NCBI GenBank assembly: GCA_965662745.1
Contig: CBFIJK010000012.1
Coordinates: 7,096-71,095 of the forward strand
Direction of reading: 5' to 3'
DNA: 64,000 nt
Origin: Anianibacter sp965662745
Lineage (GTDB): Bacteria; Pseudomonadota; Alphaproteobacteria; Rhodobacterales; Rhodobacteraceae
The position numbers and the translations under genes were made by a program. Positions within the stretch are counted from its first letter, which is position 1. Each line of letters starts with the position of its first letter. The notes under the pieces were generated by a model. The model had not been told where the DNA came from, did no database searches, and was given only the letters and a program-made list of their open reading frames with translations. Positions 17,151 through 25,927 of the stretch are shown here, one piece after another.

Positions 17151-17167
17151 AGCATATTCCGTGCCAA
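17151..17167 (-). promoter_or_regulatory. Sigma-54 promoter upstream of fliO
   Basis: Minus-strand TTGGCACGGAATATGCT has exact GG-N10-GC spacing and shares 15 identical bases with the site at 13015-13032. It lies in the fliN-fliO gap and would give an internal start for fliO-P-Q-R-flhB. Confidence 0.7.
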
Positions 17168-17173
17168 GAGCGG

Positions 17174-17485
17174 TCAAAGGGTCTCGATACGATCCTTGGG
17201 ATCGACGATCTCTCCGAAACGGATTCCAAAGCGTTCTCCGACAACCACAACTTCGCCGCGCGCGATCTGTGTACCGTTCACGAGGATATCCAGCGGATCG
17301 CCCGCCATCCGGTCCAGTTCGATGACCGCACCCTCGTTGAGACGCAGCAGTTCCTCGATGGTCAGGCGGGTTCGCCCGACCTCGACCGTCATTGCGACCT
17401 TGACCTTTGCAAGGCGGCCCAGAGAAGGCGCCGGAACGACAGGCGCGTCCGGGGTGAGGGCGGTTTCGGCGGTTTCTTCAGTCAT
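17174..17485 (-). CDS. fliN: Flagellar C-ring protein FliN
   Basis: The start at ATG 17485 gives 103 residues and overlaps the fliM stop by 8 bases; a longer in-frame extension lies wholly inside fliM and is rejected. The C-terminal SpoA-type domain is clear: VKVAMTVEVGRTRLTIEELL, then LNEGAVIELDRMAGDPLDIL and GEVVVVGERFGIRFGEIV. FliN forms the lower C ring and binds FliH. Confidence 0.94.
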   Translation of the reverse strand: MTEETAETALTPDAPVVPAPSLGRLAKVKVAMTVEVGRTRLTIEELLRLNEGAVIELDRMAGDPLDILVNGTQIARGEVVVVGERFGIRFGEIVDPKDRIETL

Positions 17486-18464
17486 CTTGACCTCGTGGGA
17501 TGGAAAGGGAGCGGCCAAGGCTGACCGCGGACCGACCGGCGACATCGCCGAGTTCGGCTTCGAACAAGGGCTGGCCTTCGACAAGGAGCCGCAAATCCGG
17601 CGCAATGGTGAACGGCAGGGTCGAGCCCTCGGTGGCCGTGTCGATCATGGAAAGCGGCACGACCGGTTCGCAGAGTTGGGCGGTGACATCGAGGGGTATT
17701 GCAAGCACGGCCTGTTCAAGACGAGAGCGCCAAAGTTTGTCCTCTGCGATGACATCCGATTGCGTGCGCGACCGAAGCTGCGGCGCAATGGCTTTCAGAG
17801 ATTGCAGCGGGTAGATGACGTCGATGTTCGCCGGATCAGTGCCGGGAAGCTGGATGATGAACGAACAGCAGATCACCATGTCCTTGGCATCGACGAAGGT
17901 TGCAAATTGCAGGTTCTCTTCTCGGCCCTGGACCTCGAAGCTTAGCGGCATCAGATCGCGCCAGGCCTGGGACAGCGCAGAATTCAGCCCATCGGTCAGG
18001 ATTTCGATCACCCTTGTCTCGGTGGCGGTGAACTCGGTTCGCCGCTGCGGGCTGTTCGTGATGTCGCCGCCGAAATAGGCGTCAGTCAGAAGCGAGACGA
18101 ACGATGGCTCAAGCGCGATCATCTGTAGGCCGCGCAACTCTTCGATGCGGCTGGTGGTCAGCGAGATGAAATTGTCCTGTTCGTCGCTGTAGCGCGCAAA
18201 GGTCTTTATTTCCGGGGGGAAGCCCGAAATTCGCGGCTGAAACCTCAGGAACGGCTGGAACACGGTCCGCGCGATACGGCAAAACCGTTCGTTGACGATG
18301 CGAAGCCCGTGATAATCGCCCAGCATTGCCTGATTGTCGCGACCGAACTTGTAGGCCTTGACCTTGGTTCCACCCTCCGCCGGATCGCTATCAAGGCTCT
18401 TCAGCCCGTCGACAAGCGCGGCGACTTCGCTTCGGGACAGTTTTGTGCGGGGAGACGCAGCCAT
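17478..18464 (-). CDS. fliM: Flagellar switch protein FliM
   Basis: The 328-residue product is the switch-complex protein that binds phosphorylated CheY. The N terminus (LSRSEVAALVDGL, residues 9-21) is a diverged version of the usual CheY-binding LSQ-x-EIDALL peptide. The middle domain (YHGLRIVNERFCRIARTVFQ, later TDAYFGGD) and C-terminal SpoA domain (DVTAQLCEPVVPLSMIDTAT) follow. It lies 5 bases after fliL and overlaps fliN. Confidence 0.92.
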   Translation of the reverse strand: MAASPRTKLSRSEVAALVDGLKSLDSDPAEGGTKVKAYKFGRDNQAMLGDYHGLRIVNERFCRIARTVFQPFLRFQPRISGFPPEIKTFARYSDEQDNFISLTTSRIEELRGLQMIALEPSFVSLLTDAYFGGDITNSPQRRTEFTATETRVIEILTDGLNSALSQAWRDLMPLSFEVQGREENLQFATFVDAKDMVICCSFIIQLPGTDPANIDVIYPLQSLKAIAPQLRSRTQSDVIAEDKLWRSRLEQAVLAIPLDVTAQLCEPVVPLSMIDTATEGSTLPFTIAPDLRLLVEGQPLFEAELGDVAGRSAVSLGRSLSIPRGQDD

Positions 18465-18469
18465 TTTGG

Positions 18470-19039
18470 TTACTGCAATACGAAGGAAGGGAAGAAGACA
18501 TCTTCGATGCCGCCAAACCCTTCGAGGCTTTCAAGGCGCGCATTCATCGCATCACGCAACTGGATCGCAAGAGCGTCGCGGCCTTCCTTGCCAGTGATCT
18601 CTTCTTCGCTGACCCCGCCGAGGATGGCGAGCATGTCGGACCGAAGTGCCATCGCATGTGTTTCGACATACTGGATCACCGTTTCATCGTACTGGGTCGA
18701 GACGCCGATGCCGATCTGTGCGAACCGGCGAGACCCCTTGAGGTTCGTCGTCAGGGGATCGGGGAATTCGTAGTAGCTGGTTTGGAACAGCTCTTCCTCG
18801 GGCAGGGCCTTGACCTTCTTGGACGGCTCGCCCGCGCCGTCTGTCATCGCGTTTTCCTCGGAATTCGCACGGTCCAAGAGGCGCAGCACCTCGTCAGAGG
18901 GCGAGGGACGTTCCCCGGCCATGTAGGTTCCAGCGCCAAAGCCGGCACCGGCCAGAACGCAGGCGCCGACCGTCAGGCCGAGAATGCGTTTCATCTTGCC
19001 TTTGCGGGGAGGCGCGTCGGGGGGTTCGATATTGCTCAT
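18470..19039 (-). CDS. fliL: Flagellar basal-body protein FliL
   Basis: The 189-residue product has a short cytoplasmic N terminus, one membrane segment (ILGLTVGACVLAGAGFGAGT, about 19-38) and a periplasmic SPFH-like domain with TNLKGSRRFAQIGIGVSTQY. FliL rings surround the stator and raise motor torque. A second, more distant FliL-like gene is present at 36311-36805. Confidence 0.9.
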   Translation of the reverse strand: MSNIEPPDAPPRKGKMKRILGLTVGACVLAGAGFGAGTYMAGERPSPSDEVLRLLDRANSEENAMTDGAGEPSKKVKALPEEELFQTSYYEFPDPLTTNLKGSRRFAQIGIGVSTQYDETVIQYVETHAMALRSDMLAILGGVSEEEITGKEGRDALAIQLRDAMNARLESLEGFGGIEDVFFPSFVLQ

Positions 19040-19051
19040 CGTCGGCTCTTT

Positions 19052-20440
19052 CTAGGCGATCCGGTCGATCTCGGTTGCGTATGCGCGCGCGCCAAGGGGC
19101 ACGGTCGTTCCTTGCTCGGTCGTGTCTGGGCTGGTTGGCCCTGCCTGCGGCCAAGGTATGCGAGCGCCGTGACCCTGACCTTGACCCTGTCCGCCTGCGC
19201 TGGACTGCCCTCCAGATTGGGACTGGTGCTGGGCAAGGTCCATTCCACCGCGCTGCAACTGCTCGGACAGGCGGTGCTGGTTATCGTTGAAAAGCCGCGC
19301 GACCTCGGGCGTTTCGCTCAAGATGATGACCCCAACGCGCCCATCCTCGATCTCAAGGCGGATGCGAAGTGTTCCGAGATGCGCAGGTGTCATCTTCAGT
19401 TCGATCTCGCCCTCGCCAAGCTGGAGGGCCGCGTTGATTTCGTCCGCGATATCGGTTGGCCAGGACGTGCCGGTCATGTCGATATCGGGGCGCGGCCGTG
19501 GTGCTGCACTTTGACTGGGCATGCCGGTGCCGGATACGGCGCTTGCATCTTGCGGCGCTGCAAGGCCTGGCGATTGCAGATCAGCAGCGCCGTCTGGCCG
19601 AGGCAGCGCATCTTTCGGCGCGGCCAGCCCCACATCTGGCAGGGCAGCCTCTACGCTTGGGGTGTCCACCGCTTGCGTCTTCGGTTGGGCATCTGGGGTC
19701 GTAGAGAGTTGAAGCGGCTCCAGCGTCTGACGTGAACCGCCTGAAGCGGTCGGATTGAGATGCCCGGGCGCACTGGCGTATTTCGCCGATGTGTCGACCT
19801 GTGACGAGAGGGCCGATGCACCAGCAACCAGAGCCGTTGCACCCGGTGCCAAGGCGGCAACGAAGACTGCGGTCTCTGCCACCTCTTGTTCCGGGGCCTT
19901 CGGTTCTGTGGGCGTGATTTCTTCGCTTCCCGCTTTGGCAATTCTGGCCTGCTGCGGCTTTGCGGCCCGGTCGGGGGTCGCCGGACCACGCTGCATTGTG
20001 TCGTTCGCCACGACCTCGGGCGCAATTATCGCAGGCATGACCACTGGTTTGGACGCGGCCTCTGGAACTGCGCCTTGGAGTGGTGCTTCTTCGGCCAGCG
20101 CTGGCTCGGTCGTAGTGGTCTGCGGATCGTGATGAATTTGCGCAGAGCTCTTGGCCAAAGTTGCCCCTTGACCGATCATCGACAGGACAGACGTTTCTTG
20201 CGTCTGCGCGCCCTGCGGAAGTTCAGGGCTTTGTGCCAGCAGGTCCGCCTCGGGCATCACGTCGGCGTCAGCTGAAGGCACGACATCTCCGTTTGCGTTG
20301 CTTGCCTTGCGCATGACACCGGCGGTGTCGAGAGCAAGCGAGAAGCTTTCAACCGGAGCATCGCCCTGTTGTCCGCGCAGGCGCGCGACCCCCGTCTGGG
20401 GCGGAACAGCGGTCGAAGGATCGATGTTAAGCGCAATCAT
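19052..20440 (-). CDS. fliK: Flagellar hook-length control protein FliK
   Basis: The 462-residue product is low-complexity (Ala, Pro, Thr, Gln) in its N-terminal ruler part. It ends in the conserved C-terminal switch domain (LQLGEGEIELKMTPAHLGTL, then RIRLEIEDGRVGVII and ARLFNDNQHRLSEQLQRGGM), followed by a Gln/Gly-rich tail. It heads the fliK-L-M-N-O-P-Q-R-flhB run and has its own sigma-54 site. Confidence 0.93.
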   Translation of the reverse strand: MIALNIDPSTAVPPQTGVARLRGQQGDAPVESFSLALDTAGVMRKASNANGDVVPSADADVMPEADLLAQSPELPQGAQTQETSVLSMIGQGATLAKSSAQIHHDPQTTTTEPALAEEAPLQGAVPEAASKPVVMPAIIAPEVVANDTMQRGPATPDRAAKPQQARIAKAGSEEITPTEPKAPEQEVAETAVFVAALAPGATALVAGASALSSQVDTSAKYASAPGHLNPTASGGSRQTLEPLQLSTTPDAQPKTQAVDTPSVEAALPDVGLAAPKDALPRPDGAADLQSPGLAAPQDASAVSGTGMPSQSAAPRPRPDIDMTGTSWPTDIADEINAALQLGEGEIELKMTPAHLGTLRIRLEIEDGRVGVIILSETPEVARLFNDNQHRLSEQLQRGGMDLAQHQSQSGGQSSAGGQGQGQGHGARIPWPQAGPTSPDTTEQGTTVPLGARAYATEIDRIA

Positions 20441-20475
20441 TTTTCGTCTTGCCCTTTGGAGTTCCCGGTCATTCC

Positions 20476-20492
20476 TGCAAGGAAGATGCCAA
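20476..20492 (-). promoter_or_regulatory. Sigma-54 promoter of fliK-flhB operon
   Basis: Minus-strand TTGGCATCTTCCTTGCA has exact GG-N10-GC spacing with a perfect TTGC -12. It fills the 56-base gap between the fliJ stop and the fliK start. Confidence 0.78.
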
Positions 20493-20496
20493 TCGG

Positions 20497-20862
20497 TCAG
20501 GTTTCGGCATTTTGGTGAAGCCGCTCGTCGTCCAGCCGTTCGCGGGCGATCTGTTCCTTCTTTTCAGCCACGCGCAGGTCCGCGCAGGCTTCGTCGAACT
20601 GGGCATTGCGCACCGACAGCTCTTGTCGCGCCACGTGCAGGTTATCGCACACGGCAGCAGACAGCCGGTGCGTAAGCAGAAACCGGCCAGGCGGTGCGGG
20701 CTGTGGGTCAGAGGATTGGCACAGCATCGTTTCCATCGCGTCGATTTGCGATGATATACGGTAAGTGGCGTCCCGAGCCTGTGCGACCTTGCGGGCGGAC
20801 TTGGCGCTTTCCGCAGTACGCAGCCGAACAAGGCGGTCAAAAAGGGCCGCGCGATTTGTCAT
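20497..20862 (-). CDS. fliJ: Flagellar export chaperone FliJ-like coiled-coil protein
   Basis: FliJ links the ATPase FliI to the export gate. The 121-residue product starts at ATG 20862, overlapping the fliI stop (ATGA). It is almost wholly helical and charged (RTAESAKSARKVAQARDATY, then ACADLRVAEKKEQIARERLD), as expected for the FliJ antiparallel coiled coil. Sequence is poorly conserved in the family, so position after fliI carries most of the weight. Confidence 0.82.
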   Translation of the reverse strand: MTNRAALFDRLVRLRTAESAKSARKVAQARDATYRISSQIDAMETMLCQSSDPQPAPPGRFLLTHRLSAAVCDNLHVARQELSVRNAQFDEACADLRVAEKKEQIARERLDDERLHQNAET

Positions 20863-22190
20863 TCTGCCATGCTCACGAGGTTCAATAGTTCGGCCCGGGC
20901 CTCGGTGAAGGAGGCGGCCGTATCTTTGTCCTGTGCCGCAAAAGCCTCGATCTTTGGCCAAAGCGCGACTGCGTTGTCGAGTTCCGGATCGCTTCCGGGG
21001 ACATAGGCCCCCATCAGCATCATGTCCCTGTTCTCGTTCCAAAGTGAGATCATTCGCTTCAGGCGGCGCGCCGCGCGGCTGTGATCGGTATCGACGATGT
21101 CATCCATGACCCGGCTGATCGAGGCGGGCAGGTCAATCGCCGGATAAACGCCGCGCCCCGCGATCTTGCGCGACAAGACGATGTGCCCGTCAAGGATCGC
21201 GCGGGCACTGTCGACCACAGGATCATTCGTGGTGTCATCGCCATCGGCCAGAACGGTATAGATCGCGCTCATCGTCCCTTGTCCGGCCGTTCCAGGACCG
21301 GCCCGTTCAATCAATGCGGGGATCAACGAGATCACGGACGGTGGATATCCCTTGGCCGTCGGCTGTTCTCCAAGGGCGAGGCCCACCTCGCGGCGTGCAT
21401 GCGCGACCCGTGTCAGGGAATCCATGATCAGAAGAACCTGTTTGCCTTCGGAGCGGAAGTATTCCGCAATCGCGGTGGCCCGCGCAGCGCCGCGCAGGCG
21501 CATCAGCGGTGCGCGATCGGCGGGAACGGCAACCACGGCACAGCGCCCCAGAGCGCCAGTCTTTCGGAGTTGTTCGACGAAAGCACCGACTTCGCGCGCA
21601 CGTTCGCCGATCAGCCCAAGAACGATCACCTCAGCATCCGTGTTGCGGATGATCATCTCGATCAGGACCGATTTTCCGACACCAGATCCCGCGACCACGC
21701 CGACCCTCTGCCCGCGCCCGATGGATAGAGCCGCGTTGATGATACGAACCCCTGTGTCGAGTGGTTCGGTGACGGGGGACCGGGCCAGTGGATTAAGGGG
21801 CTTGCCCTGAAGCGGCCATGTCGCTCCGCAGACCGGCGCCGGGCGATCGTCAAGCGGCGTGCCATCCGCATCCGTGACGCGCCCGAGCAGCGCCGGGCCG
21901 ACCGGAATGTCCGCCCCGCCCGGCATGGTTTCCACCCAGGCATCGGTCGTTATCGCAGCGTCCGGGCGAGACAATAGGACGAGCGTCCGACCATCAGAGA
22001 ACCCGGCGACCTCTCCGGTTGCCTCGCAGCCTGACGCGGTCATGACCCGGCAGAACGTGCCCGGCGCCGCAGGAATGCCCGTGCATTCAAGACGGGTTCC
22101 ATCATAGCGAAGGACCTTGCCGCAATAAACCGGGTCAGTGGCGGCCAGCCGATCAAGATGACGGCTCAGAATGTCTGCGACTACGTTCAT
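20859..22190 (-). CDS. fliI: Flagellar export ATPase FliI
   Basis: The 443-residue product starts at ATG 22190 (MNVVADILSRHLDRLAATDP), overlapping the fliH stop; a longer upstream extension is rejected. Walker A GSGVGKS is at 168-174. The F1-beta-like core includes VIVLGLIGERAREVGAFVEQ, VLLIMDSLTRVAHARREVGL and the C-terminal DTDHSRAARRLKRMISLWNE. FliI energises loading of export substrates with FliH and FliJ. Confidence 0.95.
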   Translation of the reverse strand: MNVVADILSRHLDRLAATDPVYCGKVLRYDGTRLECTGIPAAPGTFCRVMTASGCEATGEVAGFSDGRTLVLLSRPDAAITTDAWVETMPGGADIPVGPALLGRVTDADGTPLDDRPAPVCGATWPLQGKPLNPLARSPVTEPLDTGVRIINAALSIGRGQRVGVVAGSGVGKSVLIEMIIRNTDAEVIVLGLIGERAREVGAFVEQLRKTGALGRCAVVAVPADRAPLMRLRGAARATAIAEYFRSEGKQVLLIMDSLTRVAHARREVGLALGEQPTAKGYPPSVISLIPALIERAGPGTAGQGTMSAIYTVLADGDDTTNDPVVDSARAILDGHIVLSRKIAGRGVYPAIDLPASISRVMDDIVDTDHSRAARRLKRMISLWNENRDMMLMGAYVPGSDPELDNAVALWPKIEAFAAQDKDTAASFTEARAELLNLVSMAE

Positions 22191-22873
22191 GGGCTCACCT
22201 TCTGCAGCAAATCGTCTACGCCAAGATTGGCCGTCTTGAGGCGTATGTCGCCGCGCGAAAGACTGGCGTCCGCTGTGAAGTTGGCCTTTTCCAAGGGGTG
22301 CTCGGCGAGATACGGCTGAAGCGCATCCAGATCGTCCGGGTGAAGGCCCAGCCTGATGTCTGTCGCGCAAGCAGCGACGCGGTCTGCGAGGGATGCAATG
22401 CGGTCCATGAAAGGCTGTGGGCTTGCCTCAATGGCGTAACCGGCACGCTCTGACGCAAGGCGCAAGACGGCGTCTTCGATTGCCGTGATCAGCCCCTCGG
22501 CCAGCGGCGAAGGGTCAGACAGAACCTCCAACGCCGCATCAAACGCTGCGCGTGCTGCGGCGAAATCCGCCTCTGCGTCTGCGCGCCCCTTGGCAACCCC
22601 TTCGGCGCGTGCAGCTTCCAGAACGGCGGCATCGGGTAAGGGGGCAACGGGCGCTTCAGGAGCGGGCGGCGGGGTCGGGTCTGCACTCGGCCGGTCCGGT
22701 TCGGCGAGTGTCTCTGGCCCGCGCGGCGGGTCTGGCTGGACGACCAAGGTCCGTGGGCGAAATTGGCTGTCATCGGGGTTCGCGGTCTGGGTGGGCCAGC
22801 GCGCGACAAAGCCGGTGGCAGGTCCGGGAAATTGTTCTGTGTGCCGTGTGAAGGCAGGCATCTGTGCGTTCAT
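22187..22873 (-). CDS. fliH: Flagellar export ATPase regulator FliH
   Basis: The 228-residue product has a Pro-rich N-terminal part, a helical Ala/Glu-rich middle with FliH-like small-residue spacing (AARAEGVAKGRADAEADFAA), and a C-terminal V-ATPase-E-like domain (LRLASERAGYAIEASPQPFM, then DIRLGLHPDDLDALQPYLAE and DASLSRGDIRLKTANLGVDD). It overlaps fliG upstream and fliI downstream by 4 bases each. Confidence 0.88.
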   Translation of the reverse strand: MNAQMPAFTRHTEQFPGPATGFVARWPTQTANPDDSQFRPRTLVVQPDPPRGPETLAEPDRPSADPTPPPAPEAPVAPLPDAAVLEAARAEGVAKGRADAEADFAAARAAFDAALEVLSDPSPLAEGLITAIEDAVLRLASERAGYAIEASPQPFMDRIASLADRVAACATDIRLGLHPDDLDALQPYLAEHPLEKANFTADASLSRGDIRLKTANLGVDDLLQKVSP

Positions 22874-23889
22874 ACCATGGCCTCGCCGCCGCGACCCGCA
22901 AGTGTGATCGCGCCCGTATCGGCCATCTCGCGCGCTTGCGCGACGATGCGCTTTTGGGCGTCTTGCACGGCGGTGAGACGCACCGGGCCAAGAGCTTCGA
23001 GTTCATCGAGAATACCCGCAGAGGCGCGGCTGGACACACAGCTGAGAAGGCGGTCGCGCAATTCCTCGTCCGCGCCCTTCAGGGCCAGTACCAGTTCGTC
23101 CTGTTCTATTGTGCGCAACAAGGTCTGTAGTGAGCGGTCGTCGGATTTGCCGAGGTTGTCGAACACGAACATGTTCTCCTGCAACGCTTCCATGAGGTCC
23201 TTGTCGGTCTTGCGGATCTCTCGAAGCACGCGCTGTTCCATGGCCTGCTTGGCGTGGTTCAGGATGCGCGCCGCCGTCTTGATGCCGCCGATCTGCGACG
23301 CGCGCAGCGTCGTGTTCGCCTTGAACTTGCGGTTCATGACGCGCTCTAGCTCTGCAAGGGCCTCGGGCTGGACGGTGTTGAGAACCGCGATGCGTCGGAT
23401 CACCTCCGGCTGCATGTCGAGGGGCAGGAGCCGCAGAACCTCGGCGGCCTGTGTCTGCGCAAGTGAGGCGACGACCAGGGCGACAATCTGGGGATGTTCA
23501 TCCGCGATGAGTTCGGCAATGGCCGACGCATCCATCCAGTCGAGGATCTCGATCGGGCTTTCCTCGGTCGCGCTTGAAATGCGGCTGAGGACGGATTGTG
23601 CCCGGTCCTCGCCAAGGGCGGAATTGAAGACGTTGCGGACATAGGCATTGGCCCCGCGTCCGATTTCCGTCTCGTCGCGGAGTTTCTGAAACACCTCGTC
23701 GAGCACGGCATTTACAGTTGCATGGTCGATGTCATGAAGGCCGTACATTTCCTCGCCAAGCGCTTCGATGCAGGACGGGTTCAGAGACTTGAGAACCGTG
23801 CTGGCGGTCTTGGCGCCGAACAGCATCATCAGGATGGCGGCTTTCTGGGTCGGGCGAAGGTCCGGCCCGTGATGGGTGGGAAGCGTCAT
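22870..23889 (-). CDS. fliG: Flagellar motor switch protein FliG
   Basis: The 339-residue product forms the upper C ring and contacts the stator. Seen: the N-terminal FliF-binding domain (KAAILMMLFGAKTASTVLKS), the EHPQIVALVVASLAQTQAAE motif of the middle domain, and the C-terminal charged torque helix (DDRSLQTLLRTIEQDELVLA, then LKGADEELRDRLLSCVSSRA). It overlaps fliF and fliH by 4 bases each. Confidence 0.95.
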   Translation of the reverse strand: MTLPTHHGPDLRPTQKAAILMMLFGAKTASTVLKSLNPSCIEALGEEMYGLHDIDHATVNAVLDEVFQKLRDETEIGRGANAYVRNVFNSALGEDRAQSVLSRISSATEESPIEILDWMDASAIAELIADEHPQIVALVVASLAQTQAAEVLRLLPLDMQPEVIRRIAVLNTVQPEALAELERVMNRKFKANTTLRASQIGGIKTAARILNHAKQAMEQRVLREIRKTDKDLMEALQENMFVFDNLGKSDDRSLQTLLRTIEQDELVLALKGADEELRDRLLSCVSSRASAGILDELEALGPVRLTAVQDAQKRIVAQAREMADTGAITLAGRGGEAMV

Positions 23890-25559
23890 GCGCGTGCCTC
23901 CTCGCCAGTCTTGACGAGACCTTCGATAACCGAAGCAACACGTCCGGTTTCCTCATCGGCGAGCTGACGTAAAAGATCGACCTTCTCGCTATAGGCAAGC
24001 CCGCCATCATAGTCGCTCGCCGAGCCCGGAAGACGATCAAGCCGAGCGCGCAGCGCCCCGAGCGTCTCGCCCGGACCAACCTCGATTGTGTCATCGGCAA
24101 ACACCGCGGCTTGGCCTCCGGTCGTCTGGTTCAGAAGCTGAGACAAAAGCGGGCGGATCACTGCATGTGCGACGATGGCAAGCACGCCAAGCTGAAGCAG
24201 GACGCGGCCCAGATCGGGGAGCCACGCAGCTTCATACCAGGCGGGGCCGGTCAACACCTCGGCCTGAACGAATGCGCCTTGAGAGACGGTGACAACGTCG
24301 CCGCGCGTGGCATCAAAGCCAAGCGCGCTCTTGGCCAGCGCTTCGACGGTGGCAAGCTCGGGCAGGGTGCCCGCTGCAGCGTCGGATCCTGTGCCGGAAC
24401 TCACAAGGATGGCTGCATTCATCCGGGTCACCACGGCGGTCTGCGGCCGGGTCGTTTCGATCCTGCGGCTGACTTCGTAGTTGCGCGTGGTCGCTGTCGA
24501 TCGATTGGTCGGGGCCTCGGCAGGCTCGGGCGCTTGCGCGTTTTGCTGTTGTGGTTGAAGCGTCGGATCTGGGGGCGGGGTGTTCGTCACAGCGCCCGGA
24601 ATCCCCCCCACTTTGGAGGAGACGGTCTCGGTTACGTTTTCCTGTTCGCTGCGGATCGCGATGCCATCGGGCGCATAATCCTCACGCGTGATTTCGGACT
24701 CGGTGAATTCCATGTCGAGTGTCACCTCGACGGCAACATTTCCCAGTCCAAGAATGGGCGTGAGCAAGGACTCCACGCGTTTGCGCAAGAGTTGCTCGCG
24801 CTCGGTCTTGAGCCTGAGTTGCCGGTCACCGGCCATCGCGATCGGGTCGGAGTCCTCGGTCGACAGCAAACGTCCGTATTGATCCACGACAGAGACCGCG
24901 TCTCGCGGCATGTTTGGGACAGCGCCCGAGACCATGTTGACGATCGCGTTGACCTGCGACTCGCCAAGATTTGATCCGCGGCGCAGGTTCAGGACGACGG
25001 CGGCACGGGCAGGTTCGACATCGCGCACGAAGGCGCTGCGTTCGGGAAGGGCAAGATGAACGCGCGCGGAATCGACCTGTTCCAGTGCCGCGATGGAGCT
25101 GGACAGGTCCAGTTCCAGCATGCGGCGCAGGCGCGCCCCTTCGACCGATCGGCTGGTGCCCATGGGCATGTCCGAGAGCATCGACAGGCCATCAGGTGTG
25201 CCAGACGGAAGGCCTTCAGCGGCCAGCGCGAGCCTTGCCCGCTGATAATCGGCCTTGGGGACCGTGATCGTGCCCGTGGACGGATCGAGCGCTGCGGCAA
25301 ACCCTGCGGCGTTCAACGTCTCGAGGGCTGCAGCCCGTTCGGTGTCACTCAGGCCGGATGCCAGATCGCTTCGGCTTTCCGGGGCAAGCAGGAGCCATAT
25401 CAAGAGACCCAAGGCGGCGGCCAGTGTGACCAGGATTGCGGGTGCAGCACGGCGCAGGCCGGGCTCCGCGGCGGCCCCGCCAAGGCGCGACAGCGTCGTC
25501 TGCATGCGCCTGACAAGTCCCGAGGAACCGGTCGTTGCAATTGCGTTGGTTGAATCCAT
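23886..25559 (-). CDS. fliF: Flagellar MS-ring protein FliF
   Basis: The 557-residue product builds the MS ring. Membrane segments lie near residues 40-62 (PAILVTLAAALGLLIWLLLA) and about 455-475 (LGRVLLQLGVLAIVAHAVIR). Between them are the ring-building motifs (LASGLSDTERAAALETLNAA, ARVHLALPERSAFVRDVEPA, ARAAVVLNLRRGSNLGESQV and AIVNMVSGAVPNM). The C terminus holds the FliG-binding tail. It overlaps fliG by 4 bases. Confidence 0.95.
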   Translation of the reverse strand: MDSTNAIATTGSSGLVRRMQTTLSRLGGAAAEPGLRRAAPAILVTLAAALGLLIWLLLAPESRSDLASGLSDTERAAALETLNAAGFAAALDPSTGTITVPKADYQRARLALAAEGLPSGTPDGLSMLSDMPMGTSRSVEGARLRRMLELDLSSSIAALEQVDSARVHLALPERSAFVRDVEPARAAVVLNLRRGSNLGESQVNAIVNMVSGAVPNMPRDAVSVVDQYGRLLSTEDSDPIAMAGDRQLRLKTEREQLLRKRVESLLTPILGLGNVAVEVTLDMEFTESEITREDYAPDGIAIRSEQENVTETVSSKVGGIPGAVTNTPPPDPTLQPQQQNAQAPEPAEAPTNRSTATTRNYEVSRRIETTRPQTAVVTRMNAAILVSSGTGSDAAAGTLPELATVEALAKSALGFDATRGDVVTVSQGAFVQAEVLTGPAWYEAAWLPDLGRVLLQLGVLAIVAHAVIRPLLSQLLNQTTGGQAAVFADDTIEVGPGETLGALRARLDRLPGSASDYDGGLAYSEKVDLLRQLADEETGRVASVIEGLVKTGEEARA

Positions 25560-25596
25560 GATCTTATTCCGTGTTCCTGGCGCAGGGTCTTTCGGA

Positions 25597-25917
25597 TCAG
25601 ACCGGCATGTTCATGATTTCGCGATACGCACTGAGGGCCTTGTTTCGGACCTGAAGCGTCATTTGGAACCCGAGTGATGCGACCTGTTGTTCGATCATCA
25701 CCGAGGCGAGATCGGTTTCCTTGCCGACCTCGAAATCCTGCGCGGCTTTGGACGCTGCGTCCTGGGCATCGGCGACCTTGTTGATCGCATCGCCGATACG
25801 CGCGCCAAAACTGCCTTCTTGGGACTTGGCAGCCGCAGCATCTGTCGTCCGCTCAGGCCTTTGTGGCTGTGCGACGAGCTGCGGGCTCAGACCGGAAGAG
25901 ACTGACAGGATCGTCAT
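25597..25917 (-). CDS. fliE: MS ring-rod junction protein FliE
   Basis: The start is taken at ATG 25917 (MTILSVSSGLSPQ), giving 106 residues; a longer extension would overlap the fleT-like gene. The C-terminal FliE signature KETDLASVMIEQQVASLGFQ, then MTLQVRNKALSAYREIMNMP is complete. FliE is among the first substrates exported and anchors the rod in the MS ring. It follows fleT by 10 bases. Confidence 0.94.
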   Translation of the reverse strand: MTILSVSSGLSPQLVAQPQRPERTTDAAAAKSQEGSFGARIGDAINKVADAQDAASKAAQDFEVGKETDLASVMIEQQVASLGFQMTLQVRNKALSAYREIMNMPV

Positions 25918-25927
25918 GGCCGGGGGC

